From a virus, in IMG/VR virus record IMGVR_UViG_3300045257_000186, positions 1 through 53,836 of that record: a DNA stretch of 53,836 nucleotides; one strand, written 5' to 3'. The position numbers were made by a program, and so were the translations under genes. Below the pieces are notes generated by a model. The model was given only the letters and a program-made list of their open reading frames with translations. It ran no database searches and was not told the origin of the DNA. Positions 1-8,095 of this stretch are shown in pieces; position 1 is the stretch's first letter, and every line of letters begins with the position of its first letter.

Positions 1-1
1 G

Positions 2-133
2 GGCCATTTCAGGGGCCGGATCGAGAGCGTCGATTTTCCGTCCGATGAGAAAGACAAGAAGTGCCGCTGCGAAATACAAATCCAAGAGTTAGGACTAGTG
101 TGCGAGGGTGAAGGCGAAGAGGATGAGGATTAG
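2..133 (+). CDS. C-terminal end of an upstream gene (partial)
   Basis: An open frame enters at base 2 and ends at TAG (131-133), giving 43 residues that finish in an acidic tail (EGEGEEDED). The start lies outside the window. It is followed two bases later by the next ATG. Podoviruses usually have the capsid gene just before the tail-tube genes, so this may be the end of a head or head-associated protein, but nothing in the fragment identifies it. Confidence 0.5.
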   Translation, partial: GHFRGRIESVDFPSDEKDKKCRCEIQIQELGLVCEGEGEEDED

Positions 134-135
134 TC

Positions 136-363
136 ATGCCCGCTCGTCTGAAAGACACCAAATACGGCGTACATAGGTGGGATCGTTCGCGGTCAGGACT
201 GCGGTTTGTCGGATGGGCGACGGATGATCCAGAATTTCCGCCTGACCAGCCGGCAGAACCCGTGGTGCTGGAAACGCTGCCTGACGGATCGGAGGTAATC
301 GAGGCCGGGGGCGAGGCACCGCCCATCATAGCCGGCCCAAAGCCAGCAAAAAAGAAGAAATGA
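136..363 (+). CDS. Small hypothetical protein, 75 aa
   Basis: The frame starts at ATG 136, two bases after the preceding stop, and ends eight bases before the next ATG. It is hydrophilic, has a basic start (MPARLKDTKYG), a Pro/Glu-rich middle and a lysine-rich end (KPAKKKK). I recognise no domain. Its tight position between virion genes suggests a small head or head-tail accessory protein; that is inference from position only. Confidence 0.5.
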   Translation: MPARLKDTKYGVHRWDRSRSGLRFVGWATDDPEFPPDQPAEPVVLETLPDGSEVIEAGGEAPPIIAGPKPAKKKK

Positions 364-371
364 GGCCCTAA

Positions 372-914
372 ATGTTGCGCTGGTGTTGGCCCGACGGCTT
401 TATCGGCGACGATCCGACCTCTAAGCGCAACGCTCGGTGGCTCGGATTTTTCATCGCCCTATACCTATTGCTGGCCTTTGGCACCGCCGCGTGCTTCGCC
501 CAGGGCGTTATTCTACAAGCCGGGCCGGCCACCCAAGGTCACGCGCCCGCCTACGCTAACCCCTCACAGGCAGGCTCCCAGGCCGTTGTGCTGGATAGCG
601 GCCCCGCCGGAGGCGGCGGTCCTGGCGTTGGCCTAAGCGAACTCAATGTCACCGCGCGCGGTGCCGGGACCGGCCCGAACGGCGAGGTGGCCTGTATCCA
701 AGACGCGCCGACAAACAGCCCGACCGGCTACCACTACCTCTGCCTTTCGGGCGGCGTCAGCGGCAACGGCGTGATAAGCTACGGGGCAGGCGGGACCGCG
801 ACACCAGGAATTCTAATCTTCATCATCAACGGCGTGCTGGTTACGCCTGTGTCATGTACCGGTACGCCGACGTCCAGCTTCGCCGCCGTCAACGGGATCG
901 TGACCCATTGCTAA
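372..914 (+). CDS. Membrane-anchored or secreted Gly-rich protein, 180 aa
   Basis: A hydrophobic segment at about residues 24-44 (FFIALYLLLAFGTAACFAQG) looks like a signal anchor or an uncleaved signal peptide with an AFAQ-type junction. The rest is Gly/Ala/Ser/Thr-rich, with four cysteines in the last 75 residues that could form disulphides outside the cytoplasm. The stop directly abuts the ATG of the first tail-tube gene. An exported protein inside a virion gene block is unusual: it may be a virion protein that touches the envelope or an infected-cell surface protein. I do not recognise the family. Confidence 0.55.
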   Translation: MLRWCWPDGFIGDDPTSKRNARWLGFFIALYLLLAFGTAACFAQGVILQAGPATQGHAPAYANPSQAGSQAVVLDSGPAGGGGPGVGLSELNVTARGAGTGPNGEVACIQDAPTNSPTGYHYLCLSGGVSGNGVISYGAGGTATPGILIFIINGVLVTPVSCTGTPTSSFAAVNGIVTHC

Positions 915-1484
915 ATGGCCATCACCTCAAATGACGTGGCAAATCAGGCCATCCAGCTCATCGGCGATAACCAACCCGCCGTAACCGGGCAGGCGCCGAC
1001 CTTTGACACCTCTACCGCCGGTTTAGCTCTCGCCAAACTCTACGGTCCCTGTGTGCAGACCGTGGGCCGCCAGTTTGCTTGGGACATGGCGCGGCAGACA
1101 ATCGCGCTCACCCTTTCCGGCAATCCCGCGCCGTTCCCCTGGTCGTTTGAATATCTCTATCCGCCCAACGGGATCGAGGTCTGGCAACTTCACCCGAACG
1201 ACCTCGGCGACGTCAATAACCCGCTCCCGATCAACTGGAACGTGGCGAACAACGTGGTGGGCGGCCAGCAGCAGCGCGTGATCTGGGCGAACCTTGCCAA
1301 CGCCTTTGCCACCTACAACAACAACCCGAACGAGAACACTTGGGACAGCTTGTTCCGCGAGGCTGTGGTACGGTTGCTCGCCAGCGAACTCGCCATGGCA
1401 CTTGCTGGAAAACCGGACGCGGCCCAAGGGTTCATCGAAACGGGAAGCGCGTTTGAGACCGTGGCCGAGAGCCGGGAGGACTAG
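915..1484 (+). CDS. Tail tubular protein A-like, copy 1
   Basis: This 189-residue protein matches the T7 gp11 / P22 gp4 pattern of head-tail connector proteins: an N-terminal helix (NDVANQAIQLIG), WDMARQTIALTL, the signature FEYLYPPNGIEVW, and a C-terminal helical stretch (FREAVVRLLASELAMALA). Such proteins form the ring between portal and nozzle. It is the first of three consecutive paralogues (also 2186-2788 and 3394-4287), all keeping W-x-x-A and E-Y-x-Y motifs. The start directly follows the previous stop. Confidence 0.75.
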   Translation: MAITSNDVANQAIQLIGDNQPAVTGQAPTFDTSTAGLALAKLYGPCVQTVGRQFAWDMARQTIALTLSGNPAPFPWSFEYLYPPNGIEVWQLHPNDLGDVNNPLPINWNVANNVVGGQQQRVIWANLANAFATYNNNPNENTWDSLFREAVVRLLASELAMALAGKPDAAQGFIETGSAFETVAESRED

Positions 1485-2201
1485 GTGGACAACGTATTTT
1501 CCTTGCGTCGAACCGACCATTTGATGCTAACCGCCGTTTGCACCGGATGTAACAGGGAGTTGCCGGTCAATCGTTTTCGTATTGATCGCTCAACAGTCCG
1601 CCAAAGATCAACACGATGTGTAGACTGCATGGCGGAAACTTATGAACGGCGCGCTGAGCGAAATCACAAGTATCGGGCCGAAGCGATAGCGCAAGGTCAT
1701 TCCAAAAACTGCCGAATATGCGGAATCGAAAAGCCAATAGAGTTGTTTTGCGAATCCGCTCGCAATCAAGGGGGTAGTTCAAACGAATGCAAGGAATGCT
1801 ATCACATTCGTCACAAGGTTTGGCGTGACGCAAACCACGAAAGCCATAGCCGGCATGCGAGGATAAACGCTAGGCGGCGGAGAAAGAGCGCTCCCGAAAA
1901 GCAGGCGCGTTATGCAAAAAAATCGAGATTAAAGACGCTTTACGGCATTTCGGTTGAGCAATTGGAAGTAATGAGGCTTCGACAAGGCAACAGGTGTGCC
2001 ATCTGTGAGGCGGAATTTAGTGGCAAGCCATGGTCCGGAACGGCGATGAATATCGACCACGCGCACGAGAGCCGACTGATTCGAGGATTGCTGTGTACCA
2101 ACTGCAACAAGGCAATCGGCCATTTTAAGGACGACCCTTCCTTGTTGCTAAGAGCCATCGCTTACCTGAACAAGCATCAGCTCCAATGCCTAGCAGTTTA
2201 G
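1485..2201 (+). CDS. HNH endonuclease, recombination endonuclease VII-like
   Basis: The C-terminal ~100 residues match the endonuclease VII fold: YGISVEQLEVM, a zinc pair CAIC near residue 171, the catalytic DHAH near 191, and a second pair in GLLCTNCNKAIGHF near 204. Ahead of it are two more zinc-ribbon modules (CTGC..CVDC and CRIC..CKEC). The GTG start abuts the previous stop and is preceded by a GGGAGG site, which I prefer to the internal ATG at 1524. Its end overlaps the next tail-tube gene by 16 bases. The placement between two paralogous virion genes is typical of a free-standing homing endonuclease; cleavage specificity is unknown. Confidence 0.85.
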   Translation: MDNVFSLRRTDHLMLTAVCTGCNRELPVNRFRIDRSTVRQRSTRCVDCMAETYERRAERNHKYRAEAIAQGHSKNCRICGIEKPIELFCESARNQGGSSNECKECYHIRHKVWRDANHESHSRHARINARRRRKSAPEKQARYAKKSRLKTLYGISVEQLEVMRLRQGNRCAICEAEFSGKPWSGTAMNIDHAHESRLIRGLLCTNCNKAIGHFKDDPSLLLRAIAYLNKHQLQCLAV

Positions 2202-2788
2202 CCTCGCCCGCCGACCTGATCAACGCTGCGGTCACGCGCGTTGGCTATAAAGACCGCATCGGCTCGCTGTACGAGGGCTCGAAGCTCGCCAAGAAGGCTT
2301 TGGACGTATATTCCCAAACTCGCGACCAGTTACTCCGCGAAGGCGAGTGGCCGTTCGCGCAGCGCGACACGCCCGGCACCTTAATCAAGCAGGCACCGGC
2401 TGGCGGCTATTTTGGCGCGACAGTATGGAGCAATACCTACCCGCCGCTGCCGTGGCTGTACGAGTACGCCTACGGGAGCGACTTCATTAAGGTCCGCGCG
2501 GTCAAGCCCAGCCTCATCCTGCTCCCCAATTTCAGCCCGCAGCCGCACCTTTTTGCCGTCGCCAACGACGGCAACGAGCGGGTGATCCTCTCCAACGTGG
2601 CAAACGCTGTGGTGACGTATGTTGGGCAAATCACCGATCCGACGGACATGCCGCCTGATTTTATTGAGGCGCTTTGCGCGTCTCTCGCGCGCCGCCTCGC
2701 GCCGATCCTCGCCAACCTCGATGCGGTCAAACTCGAGGCGCAAGACGAGATGGTGGAAACGCAAGTCGCCGAACGTCAACAAGGGTAG
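2186..2788 (+). CDS. Tail tubular protein A-like, copy 2
   Basis: A 200-residue paralogue of the flanking tail-tube proteins: ADLINAAVTRVGYKDRIGSL at the N-terminus, WPFAQRDTPGTL, the signature YEYAYGSDFIKVR, and a C-terminal helix (FIEALCASLARRLAPILANL). It lacks the Gly/Trp-rich tail of copy 3. It starts inside the last codons of the endonuclease gene, so it is either translationally coupled to it or the endonuclease has extended into its leader. It probably belongs to the same connector ring or to an additional ring. Confidence 0.7.
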   Translation: MPSSLASPADLINAAVTRVGYKDRIGSLYEGSKLAKKALDVYSQTRDQLLREGEWPFAQRDTPGTLIKQAPAGGYFGATVWSNTYPPLPWLYEYAYGSDFIKVRAVKPSLILLPNFSPQPHLFAVANDGNERVILSNVANAVVTYVGQITDPTDMPPDFIEALCASLARRLAPILANLDAVKLEAQDEMVETQVAERQQG

Positions 2789-2794
2789 GAAATG

Positions 2795-3301
2795 TCAGCG
2801 CAACCTTGCGAATTCTCCGTGATATTTCCTTACCGCATCAGCATAGGCCTGCGCGGCATCTTCCAAGTTAGGGAACGCTCCGAGGAATTTGCCCGAGCCG
2901 TTCAGCCTTATAAAGGCGTACCACGTCATAGCTTTTCGGTTCCAGCTTACGCCTTTGTGGCCAGACTTATTGTTGCTTTGAGCGGGACGATTGCACTGGT
3001 TTTGTCCTCGCGTCGCCTCGCGAAGATTATAAAATGTGTCGTTGCCTCGGTCGCCGTCTATGTGATCGATCTCCTGCCGCGGCGACTCTCCCGTCACGTA
3101 GAACCACGCAAGCCGGTGAGCAAAATAACGCTTCTTGTCTATTCTTATATTAGAATAGCCTTCACTATGCCTGCTGCCAGCAAGCGAGCCGGCAACGCCG
3201 GTGGCGGACAACGTAACCTTCCAGGTAAAAACTCCGGTTTCTGGGCAATAATCCAGCACTTCGCGGAGGCGGTCATAGGTGATAAGGGGCTTGTCAGTCA
3301 T
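2795..3301 (-). CDS. HNH endonuclease with AP2 domain
   Basis: A 168-residue protein on the strand opposite to its neighbours. It has the HNH core EIDHIDGDRGNDTFYNLREA (H80, N93) and a C-terminal AP2 DNA-binding domain at about residues 115-165 (GHKGVSWNRKAMTWYAFIRL, then GKFLGAF). This HNH-AP2 architecture is known from T7-group homing endonucleases. The start was chosen at 3301 because GGGGAGGCGACAA precedes it; the frame is open upstream to 3487 but that part reads poorly. Convergent with copy 2 and divergent from copy 3 of the tail-tube genes, it looks like a second independent homing insertion. Confidence 0.85.
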   Translation of the reverse strand: MTDKPLITYDRLREVLDYCPETGVFTWKVTLSATGVAGSLAGSRHSEGYSNIRIDKKRYFAHRLAWFYVTGESPRQEIDHIDGDRGNDTFYNLREATRGQNQCNRPAQSNNKSGHKGVSWNRKAMTWYAFIRLNGSGKFLGAFPNLEDAAQAYADAVRKYHGEFARLR

Positions 3302-3393
3302 TTGTCGCCTCCCCGACAGGTGATTAGGGGATCGAAAGCCGCGTCCAACGGCTTCGGTCCCCGTCTTTATGAGACAAATTATGGGCTGGGGCA

Positions 3394-4287
3394 ATGAATT
3401 TACCTTCGGATTTGGCCCAACAAGCCATAGACGCTTCTGGGGTGGATTACCTTCTCGGCGACATCGAGGATGGTTCGCGCGCCGCACAGGTGATCTTGCG
3501 CGCCTATCAGCAATGCCTCATGCAACTCCTTCGCGGCGCCAATTGGGACTTTGCCAGAAAGACCGCGCAACTCACGCTCCTGGCCGATGCCACGGGGAAT
3601 ACTCCTAATGTTGGTACGGTTGTTCCTGTGCCGTGGACTTTTGAATATTCTTATCCTCCCGACTGTGTGAAAGCCCGTTTCATCCCTTGGAACCAAGCCA
3701 CACAGAACCCCGGCATTCCGCCCGGCAATATCACGCCGCCCAATCCCGGCTCGCCTATCGTCACCGGTCTCGGCAATCCACAGATCGGGGCGGGCAGGAT
3801 CAGACCCGCGCGGTTTGTGATCGCGACCGACAGCAACTACCCGCCGCCTGCCGGCTCAGCGTCATGGGAAACGCAGGGCGTTAGTCCTGCCGGCCGCACG
3901 GTCGTTCTGACCAACGTGAAGTTTGCCTATCTGGTCTATACGCAACTCGTCCTCTACCCGAGCCAGTGGGATGCTACCTTCCGCGCCGCACTGGTATCCT
4001 ATCTCGCCAGTGAGATCGCGCTGCCGCTCGCCACTGATAAGAAGCTTGGGCTGACCATGCGGGCACAGAACATCGCAATCGCCAAGTCCAAGATCGAGGC
4101 CGCCCGCATCAAGGACGGTAACGAGGGCTTCTACTCGTCCGATCTGCGCGTGGACTGGATGGCCGCTCGCTTTACCGGCGGTGCCGGCGGGTGGGGCAGT
4201 AATTGGGGCGATGGCGGAGGGTTCGGGCCAGCGACGCCCTGGGGAGGTTGGGACGCCTGCGGGTTTGCTGACGGCACGGCGTACTAG
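3394..4287 (+). CDS. Tail tubular protein A-like, copy 3 (longest)
   Basis: The longest of three paralogues (297 aa). It carries LAQQAIDASGVDYLLGDIED, WDFARKTAQLTLLAD, the signature FEYSYPPDCVKARFIPW, and FRAALVSYLASEIALPLATD. A Pro/Gly insertion follows the signature, and the C-terminus is a Gly/Trp-rich tail (GGWGSNWGDGGGFG). Length and completeness make it the best candidate for the ancestral gp11-type head-tail adaptor. The ribosome site is weak (GGGCTGGGGCA). Confidence 0.75.
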   Translation: MNLPSDLAQQAIDASGVDYLLGDIEDGSRAAQVILRAYQQCLMQLLRGANWDFARKTAQLTLLADATGNTPNVGTVVPVPWTFEYSYPPDCVKARFIPWNQATQNPGIPPGNITPPNPGSPIVTGLGNPQIGAGRIRPARFVIATDSNYPPPAGSASWETQGVSPAGRTVVLTNVKFAYLVYTQLVLYPSQWDATFRAALVSYLASEIALPLATDKKLGLTMRAQNIAIAKSKIEAARIKDGNEGFYSSDLRVDWMAARFTGGAGGWGSNWGDGGGFGPATPWGGWDACGFADGTAY

Positions 4288-4309
4288 ATGATCCGGCAAG
4301 GGGACGAAA

Positions 4310-4717
4310 ATGCCCACGGTGATCGTGACACTTGACGACGGGACGGAAATCTATTCGATCGGATTTTCTGACGGTGATTGGACCACGCTACTCGCGCCCA
4401 TCGTAGCGCAGCATCATAGTACGATCCTGGTGAGCGATGCCGTTCCGGGCATTCCTGCGGTTTTAGCAGCGGATGGCGTAACGGTTGTCACGCCGGCGAT
4501 TGACCCCATCCCTGCGGTTTATCGTGATATCACGCCAAACGAGGCCTTGGCGCTTCGGTTCGATAGCCTTTTTCAAACGCTCATCCGCGATGCGTTAACA
4601 ATTGCACAACAGTCGCTCGCGCCCCTCTCCGCGGCCGCACTCACGTCCCTTAATCCAATACCGACGTCGATCAATGTCGCGGTTGTTACCACTCCGCCTA
4701 TCAAGCCACTGGTCTAA
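4310..4717 (+). CDS. Hypothetical virion-region protein, 135 aa
   Basis: Starts MPTVIVTLDDGTEIYSIG and abuts the next gene directly (TAA then ATG). The N-terminal half is beta-rich; the C-terminal half contains a helix (LALRFDSLFQTLIRDALTIA) and a Pro-rich end. No family recognised. Sitting between tail-tube A and B genes, it may be a small nozzle or fibre-attachment component; that is inference from position. Confidence 0.55.
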   Translation: MPTVIVTLDDGTEIYSIGFSDGDWTTLLAPIVAQHHSTILVSDAVPGIPAVLAADGVTVVTPAIDPIPAVYRDITPNEALALRFDSLFQTLIRDALTIAQQSLAPLSAAALTSLNPIPTSINVAVVTTPPIKPLV

Positions 4718-7702
4718 ATGGCAACGCCGCTTCTCATCCCGGCTTTCACGCACGGCGAGATCGCGCCCAATTTGTTCGGGCGACAAGACCTTGCACAGAT
4801 GCACACCGCCGCGACGACCATGAGAAATCTATTTGTCTCCTATAAGGGCGGCGCGTATTCCCGTCCTGGCACGCGCTTCGTCGGCTGGTCGGCGCAGACC
4901 GGCAGGGGCTTCCCGCCGCGGCTGATCCCGTTCCAATTTTCGATCAATCAAGGGTTGATCCTCGAGTTCGGCAATTTCTATATGCGTGTGATCCTCAACG
5001 GCGCATTCGTTACCGAAGCGCCGATCCCGATCACCAATGTCACCCAAGCCAACCCCGGCGTGGTCACGGCGGCAGGCATCGCAGGAGCCACCGCAACGCC
5101 GGACAATTCGGCAATTGTTTCCAGCTATGCGCCAGGCGATACGATCACGCTTGACAGCGGGATATTCATCACCCGCGCTGTGCTGCAAGTCACCAATACG
5201 ATCCTGATTTCGTGCGCGCCCTTGAACCGCGGCGTAAGCGGCTATGTGCCGGGCGACACAATCACGCTGGCCGGCGGAACGGCAGTTACCCCGGCGGTTC
5301 TCACCCTGAATACAACGCGGGTTATTTCCGCGACCATAGCCGCTGCGGGCAGCGGCGGTACGCCGGGCACAGCGATCGTCACCGGCACTACCGGGGTGGG
5401 CACGAAATTCCAGGCACAGGTCACAATCGACGGGACCGGGAAGCTGTTTTCGGTCAATGCGATTACTTTCGCTGGCGGCTATACGACCAATCCGACGTCC
5501 CTGTCCAACGAACCCGTTACGGGCGGTGGTCTTTCGGGTGCCCAACTTTCGCTCGCCATGGGCGTCGATACCTATTTCGTTTCCAATGGCGGCAATTACA
5601 CCATCAACCCGGCGGGTGGAGTGTTCACCCAAGCCGGGTCCAGCGGCATCGGCACCGGCGCCACATTCCAATCGGCGATCTTCGGCCCGCTTATCGTCAC
5701 CTTTATCAATCCGGGGGTTTACATCGACCATCCCGGCAATCCGGTTGGGCAATTCTCGTCTAGCGGCGGCGGCAACGGCGCGCTCTTCAACGTCACTTGG
5801 GCAGCCTCGAGCGCCAACGGTTTTGTGACCGGAGATTGGGTCTTTATCGATGGCGTCGAGGGCATGACTGAACTTGACGGGCAGACGTTTATAATTCAGG
5901 TGGACTCGCCAACGACTTTCTCGCTGTTCGACGTGTTCGGCAATGCGGTCGATACCACCGTATTCCCGGCCTATACGGGGGGCGGCACCGTCGCCCGCAT
6001 CTTCACCTTGCCGACGATCTACGGCGAGGCGGATTTGGAGTGGCTGAAATTCACTCAGAGCGCCGACGTAATGACGCTGTGCTGCGTCAATCAGATCACC
6101 GGCACCGAATACCCGCCGCAGGATTTGGCGCGGTTCTCAGACACCGATTGGGTCTTTACGCCCGTGGTTCCGGTACCGAGCATTGGGCCGCCGACCATCG
6201 TTAGCGTGCGCTATACCGGAGCCCCGGACCCCAACCTTGGCCAAACCTGGTACTCGTACAAGGTCACGGCGGTCGCCAAGGATGGGACCGAGAGCGTTGC
6301 CTCTAACATTCTGACGCTGCAAAGCGGCAACGATTTCACCCTGGTCGCCGGGACGGTCACGGTGACATGGACCTCGGTTGCCGGCGCTGTCGGCTATAAC
6401 ATTTACCGGGCCGAGCTTGGCTTTGGCTCCGAGACCCAGAGCGCGGCACCTCCGGTTGGTGCGCTTTATGGCTTCATCGGAACCTCTTTCGGTACTCAAT
6501 TTGCCGACAGCAATATCATTCCCGACTTCACCCAGGTTCCGCCGCTGCACATGGACCCCTTTGCGCGCGGCCAAATTATCAGCGCCGAGATCGACAATTC
6601 CGGCTCCGGCTACTCGTCGGCCACCGTTACCGTCAATACCTCGACCGGTTCCGGCGCGGTCATCGAGGCGGTTATTCAGTTTGCCGACGGCGGTGGCGGG
6701 TTTAGCACCGGAACGCTGTTGACAGGACAAGTCGTGGCCTTGTTGGTGGTCGACCCCGGCAACGGCTATCTGCCCGGCGACACGATCACGATCAGCGGTA
6801 ACGGCTTTGGCGCGACCGGGCACCTCGAGATCGGGCCGGAAACCGGCACCTATCCGAGCACGGTCAATTACTTCCAGCAACGCCGCGTGTTCGGCGATAG
6901 CTTGAACAACCCCGACACTTATTGGATGAGCCAGCCCGGCGCTTTCACCAATTTCGACAGCCGCATCCCCACGATCGCCTCCGACGCGATCACCGGCTCA
7001 CCGTGGAGCACGCAAGTCAACGGCATCCAATTCTTCGTCCTCATGCCGGCCGGTCTGGCGACGCTCACCGGTCTGTCCGCTTGGTTGCTGGTCGGCGCCG
7101 GCTCGTTCGCGACCAATGTGCAGCCGATCTCGCCCTCGAGCCAAGTCGCAAACCCGCTCGCCTTCACCGGATGCTCGCCGCTCCTGCCGCCGATCAAGAT
7201 CAACTACGACATCATCTACGTCACCAGCAAAGGCAGCTATTATTACGATCTGCCGTACCAGCTTTACGCGCTGTCGGAGCCGATCGATCTGACGATCTTC
7301 TCGTCGCACCTGTTTGATGAATTCACTATGCGCGAGCACACATGGGCGGAAGTGCCGTTCAAGCTGTTGTGGGCGGTGCGCAACGACGGCATTCTGCTGT
7401 CCATGACCTATCTGAAACAGCAACAGGTCAACGGATGGGCGCGGCACGATACCAACGGGCATTTTTGGAGCATTGCCTCGGTTGTCGAGCCGGTGATCGC
7501 CAATCCTGAACTCGGCGATATTCCGGCGCAGAAGGCCGACGCGGTTTACTTTGCCGTGGAAAGGGGCTTGCTGATCGGGGCGACCGGAGGAACGGGGGCG
7601 ACCGGAGGGACGGGCGGGACGGGCGCGACCGCCGCTGGTGCGTTTTTACTTTTCGACTCAGAACTGTTCACCTTGCCGGGCGGCACGCCCGCTGTGGTTT
7701 GA
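4718..7702 (+). CDS. Tail tubular protein B-like nozzle protein, 994 aa
   Basis: The N-terminus (ITHGEI-type, here FTHGEIAPNLFGRQDLAQMH, then TMRNLFVSYKGGAYSRPGTR) matches the start of podoviral tail-tube B / nozzle proteins, and the C-terminal part has the typical EHTWAEVPFKLLWAVRNDGI and MTYLKQQQVNGWARHDT. Between them are inserted modules: repeats of the type GYxPGDTITLxGG at about residues 145, 175 and 680, a ubiquitous tail-protein segment around 380 (DGVEGMTELDGQTF), and a fibronectin-III-like domain near 488-568 (GAVGYNIYR). The end carries a short collagen-like run (GATGGTGATGGTGGTGAT). Its size is well above T7 gp12 (about 790 aa) because of the insertions. Confidence 0.75.
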   Translation: MATPLLIPAFTHGEIAPNLFGRQDLAQMHTAATTMRNLFVSYKGGAYSRPGTRFVGWSAQTGRGFPPRLIPFQFSINQGLILEFGNFYMRVILNGAFVTEAPIPITNVTQANPGVVTAAGIAGATATPDNSAIVSSYAPGDTITLDSGIFITRAVLQVTNTILISCAPLNRGVSGYVPGDTITLAGGTAVTPAVLTLNTTRVISATIAAAGSGGTPGTAIVTGTTGVGTKFQAQVTIDGTGKLFSVNAITFAGGYTTNPTSLSNEPVTGGGLSGAQLSLAMGVDTYFVSNGGNYTINPAGGVFTQAGSSGIGTGATFQSAIFGPLIVTFINPGVYIDHPGNPVGQFSSSGGGNGALFNVTWAASSANGFVTGDWVFIDGVEGMTELDGQTFIIQVDSPTTFSLFDVFGNAVDTTVFPAYTGGGTVARIFTLPTIYGEADLEWLKFTQSADVMTLCCVNQITGTEYPPQDLARFSDTDWVFTPVVPVPSIGPPTIVSVRYTGAPDPNLGQTWYSYKVTAVAKDGTESVASNILTLQSGNDFTLVAGTVTVTWTSVAGAVGYNIYRAELGFGSETQSAAPPVGALYGFIGTSFGTQFADSNIIPDFTQVPPLHMDPFARGQIISAEIDNSGSGYSSATVTVNTSTGSGAVIEAVIQFADGGGGFSTGTLLTGQVVALLVVDPGNGYLPGDTITISGNGFGATGHLEIGPETGTYPSTVNYFQQRRVFGDSLNNPDTYWMSQPGAFTNFDSRIPTIASDAITGSPWSTQVNGIQFFVLMPAGLATLTGLSAWLLVGAGSFATNVQPISPSSQVANPLAFTGCSPLLPPIKINYDIIYVTSKGSYYYDLPYQLYALSEPIDLTIFSSHLFDEFTMREHTWAEVPFKLLWAVRNDGILLSMTYLKQQQVNGWARHDTNGHFWSIASVVEPVIANPELGDIPAQKADAVYFAVERGLLIGATGGTGATGGTGGTGATAAGAFLLFDSELFTLPGGTPAVV

Positions 7703-7715
7703 AAGGACACCCGCC

Positions 7716-8084
7716 ATGGGTACGCTGACGATCCCGACCGTTCCGTTTACCTTACAGACCACGAACCAATTGCCGCCCTACGCAATCGGGACGACTTTGA
7801 GCGCGGCCAGCTACACGTTTGGCCCAGCCGATGCGCAGGTAATTATCCCGTTCAATTCGGGAAGCGGCCAAGTCGCCACTATCCCCGCCGATACTTTCCA
7901 GGTTGGCACGCAATTGACTGGCGTTCAGATGGGTGCCGGAGCCTTGACCTTCGCATCGGGGAACGGCGTCACTTTATTGCCAGCAGGCATCCTTGTCACG
8001 GCGGGCCGGTACGGCATGGTTTCGGTCCTGCAAATGTCGACAAATGTCTGGATTGCGCTCGGCGCTTTCCTCTTTACTCCTTAA
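7716..8084 (+). CDS. Small tail-associated beta protein, 122 aa
   Basis: I start it at ATG 7716 (AAAGGACACCCGCC upstream) rather than at the longer open frame. The sequence, with SYTFGPADAQVIIPFNSGSG and VQMGAGALTFASGNGVTLLP, ending VWIALGAFLF, follows the common phage fibre C-terminal beta domain pattern also seen at the end of the 52174-53430 protein. Here it stands alone as a separate polypeptide. It may be a fibre tip or a spare receptor-binding domain. Confidence 0.6.
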   Translation: MGTLTIPTVPFTLQTTNQLPPYAIGTTLSAASYTFGPADAQVIIPFNSGSGQVATIPADTFQVGTQLTGVQMGAGALTFASGNGVTLLPAGILVTAGRYGMVSVLQMSTNVWIALGAFLFTP

Positions 8085-8095
8085 AGGAAACGACG

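Noticed and set aside
4829-5752. 307-residue antisense frame inside the nozzle gene
   Set aside because: Shadow composition and no start signal; the overlapping + strand gene is well supported.
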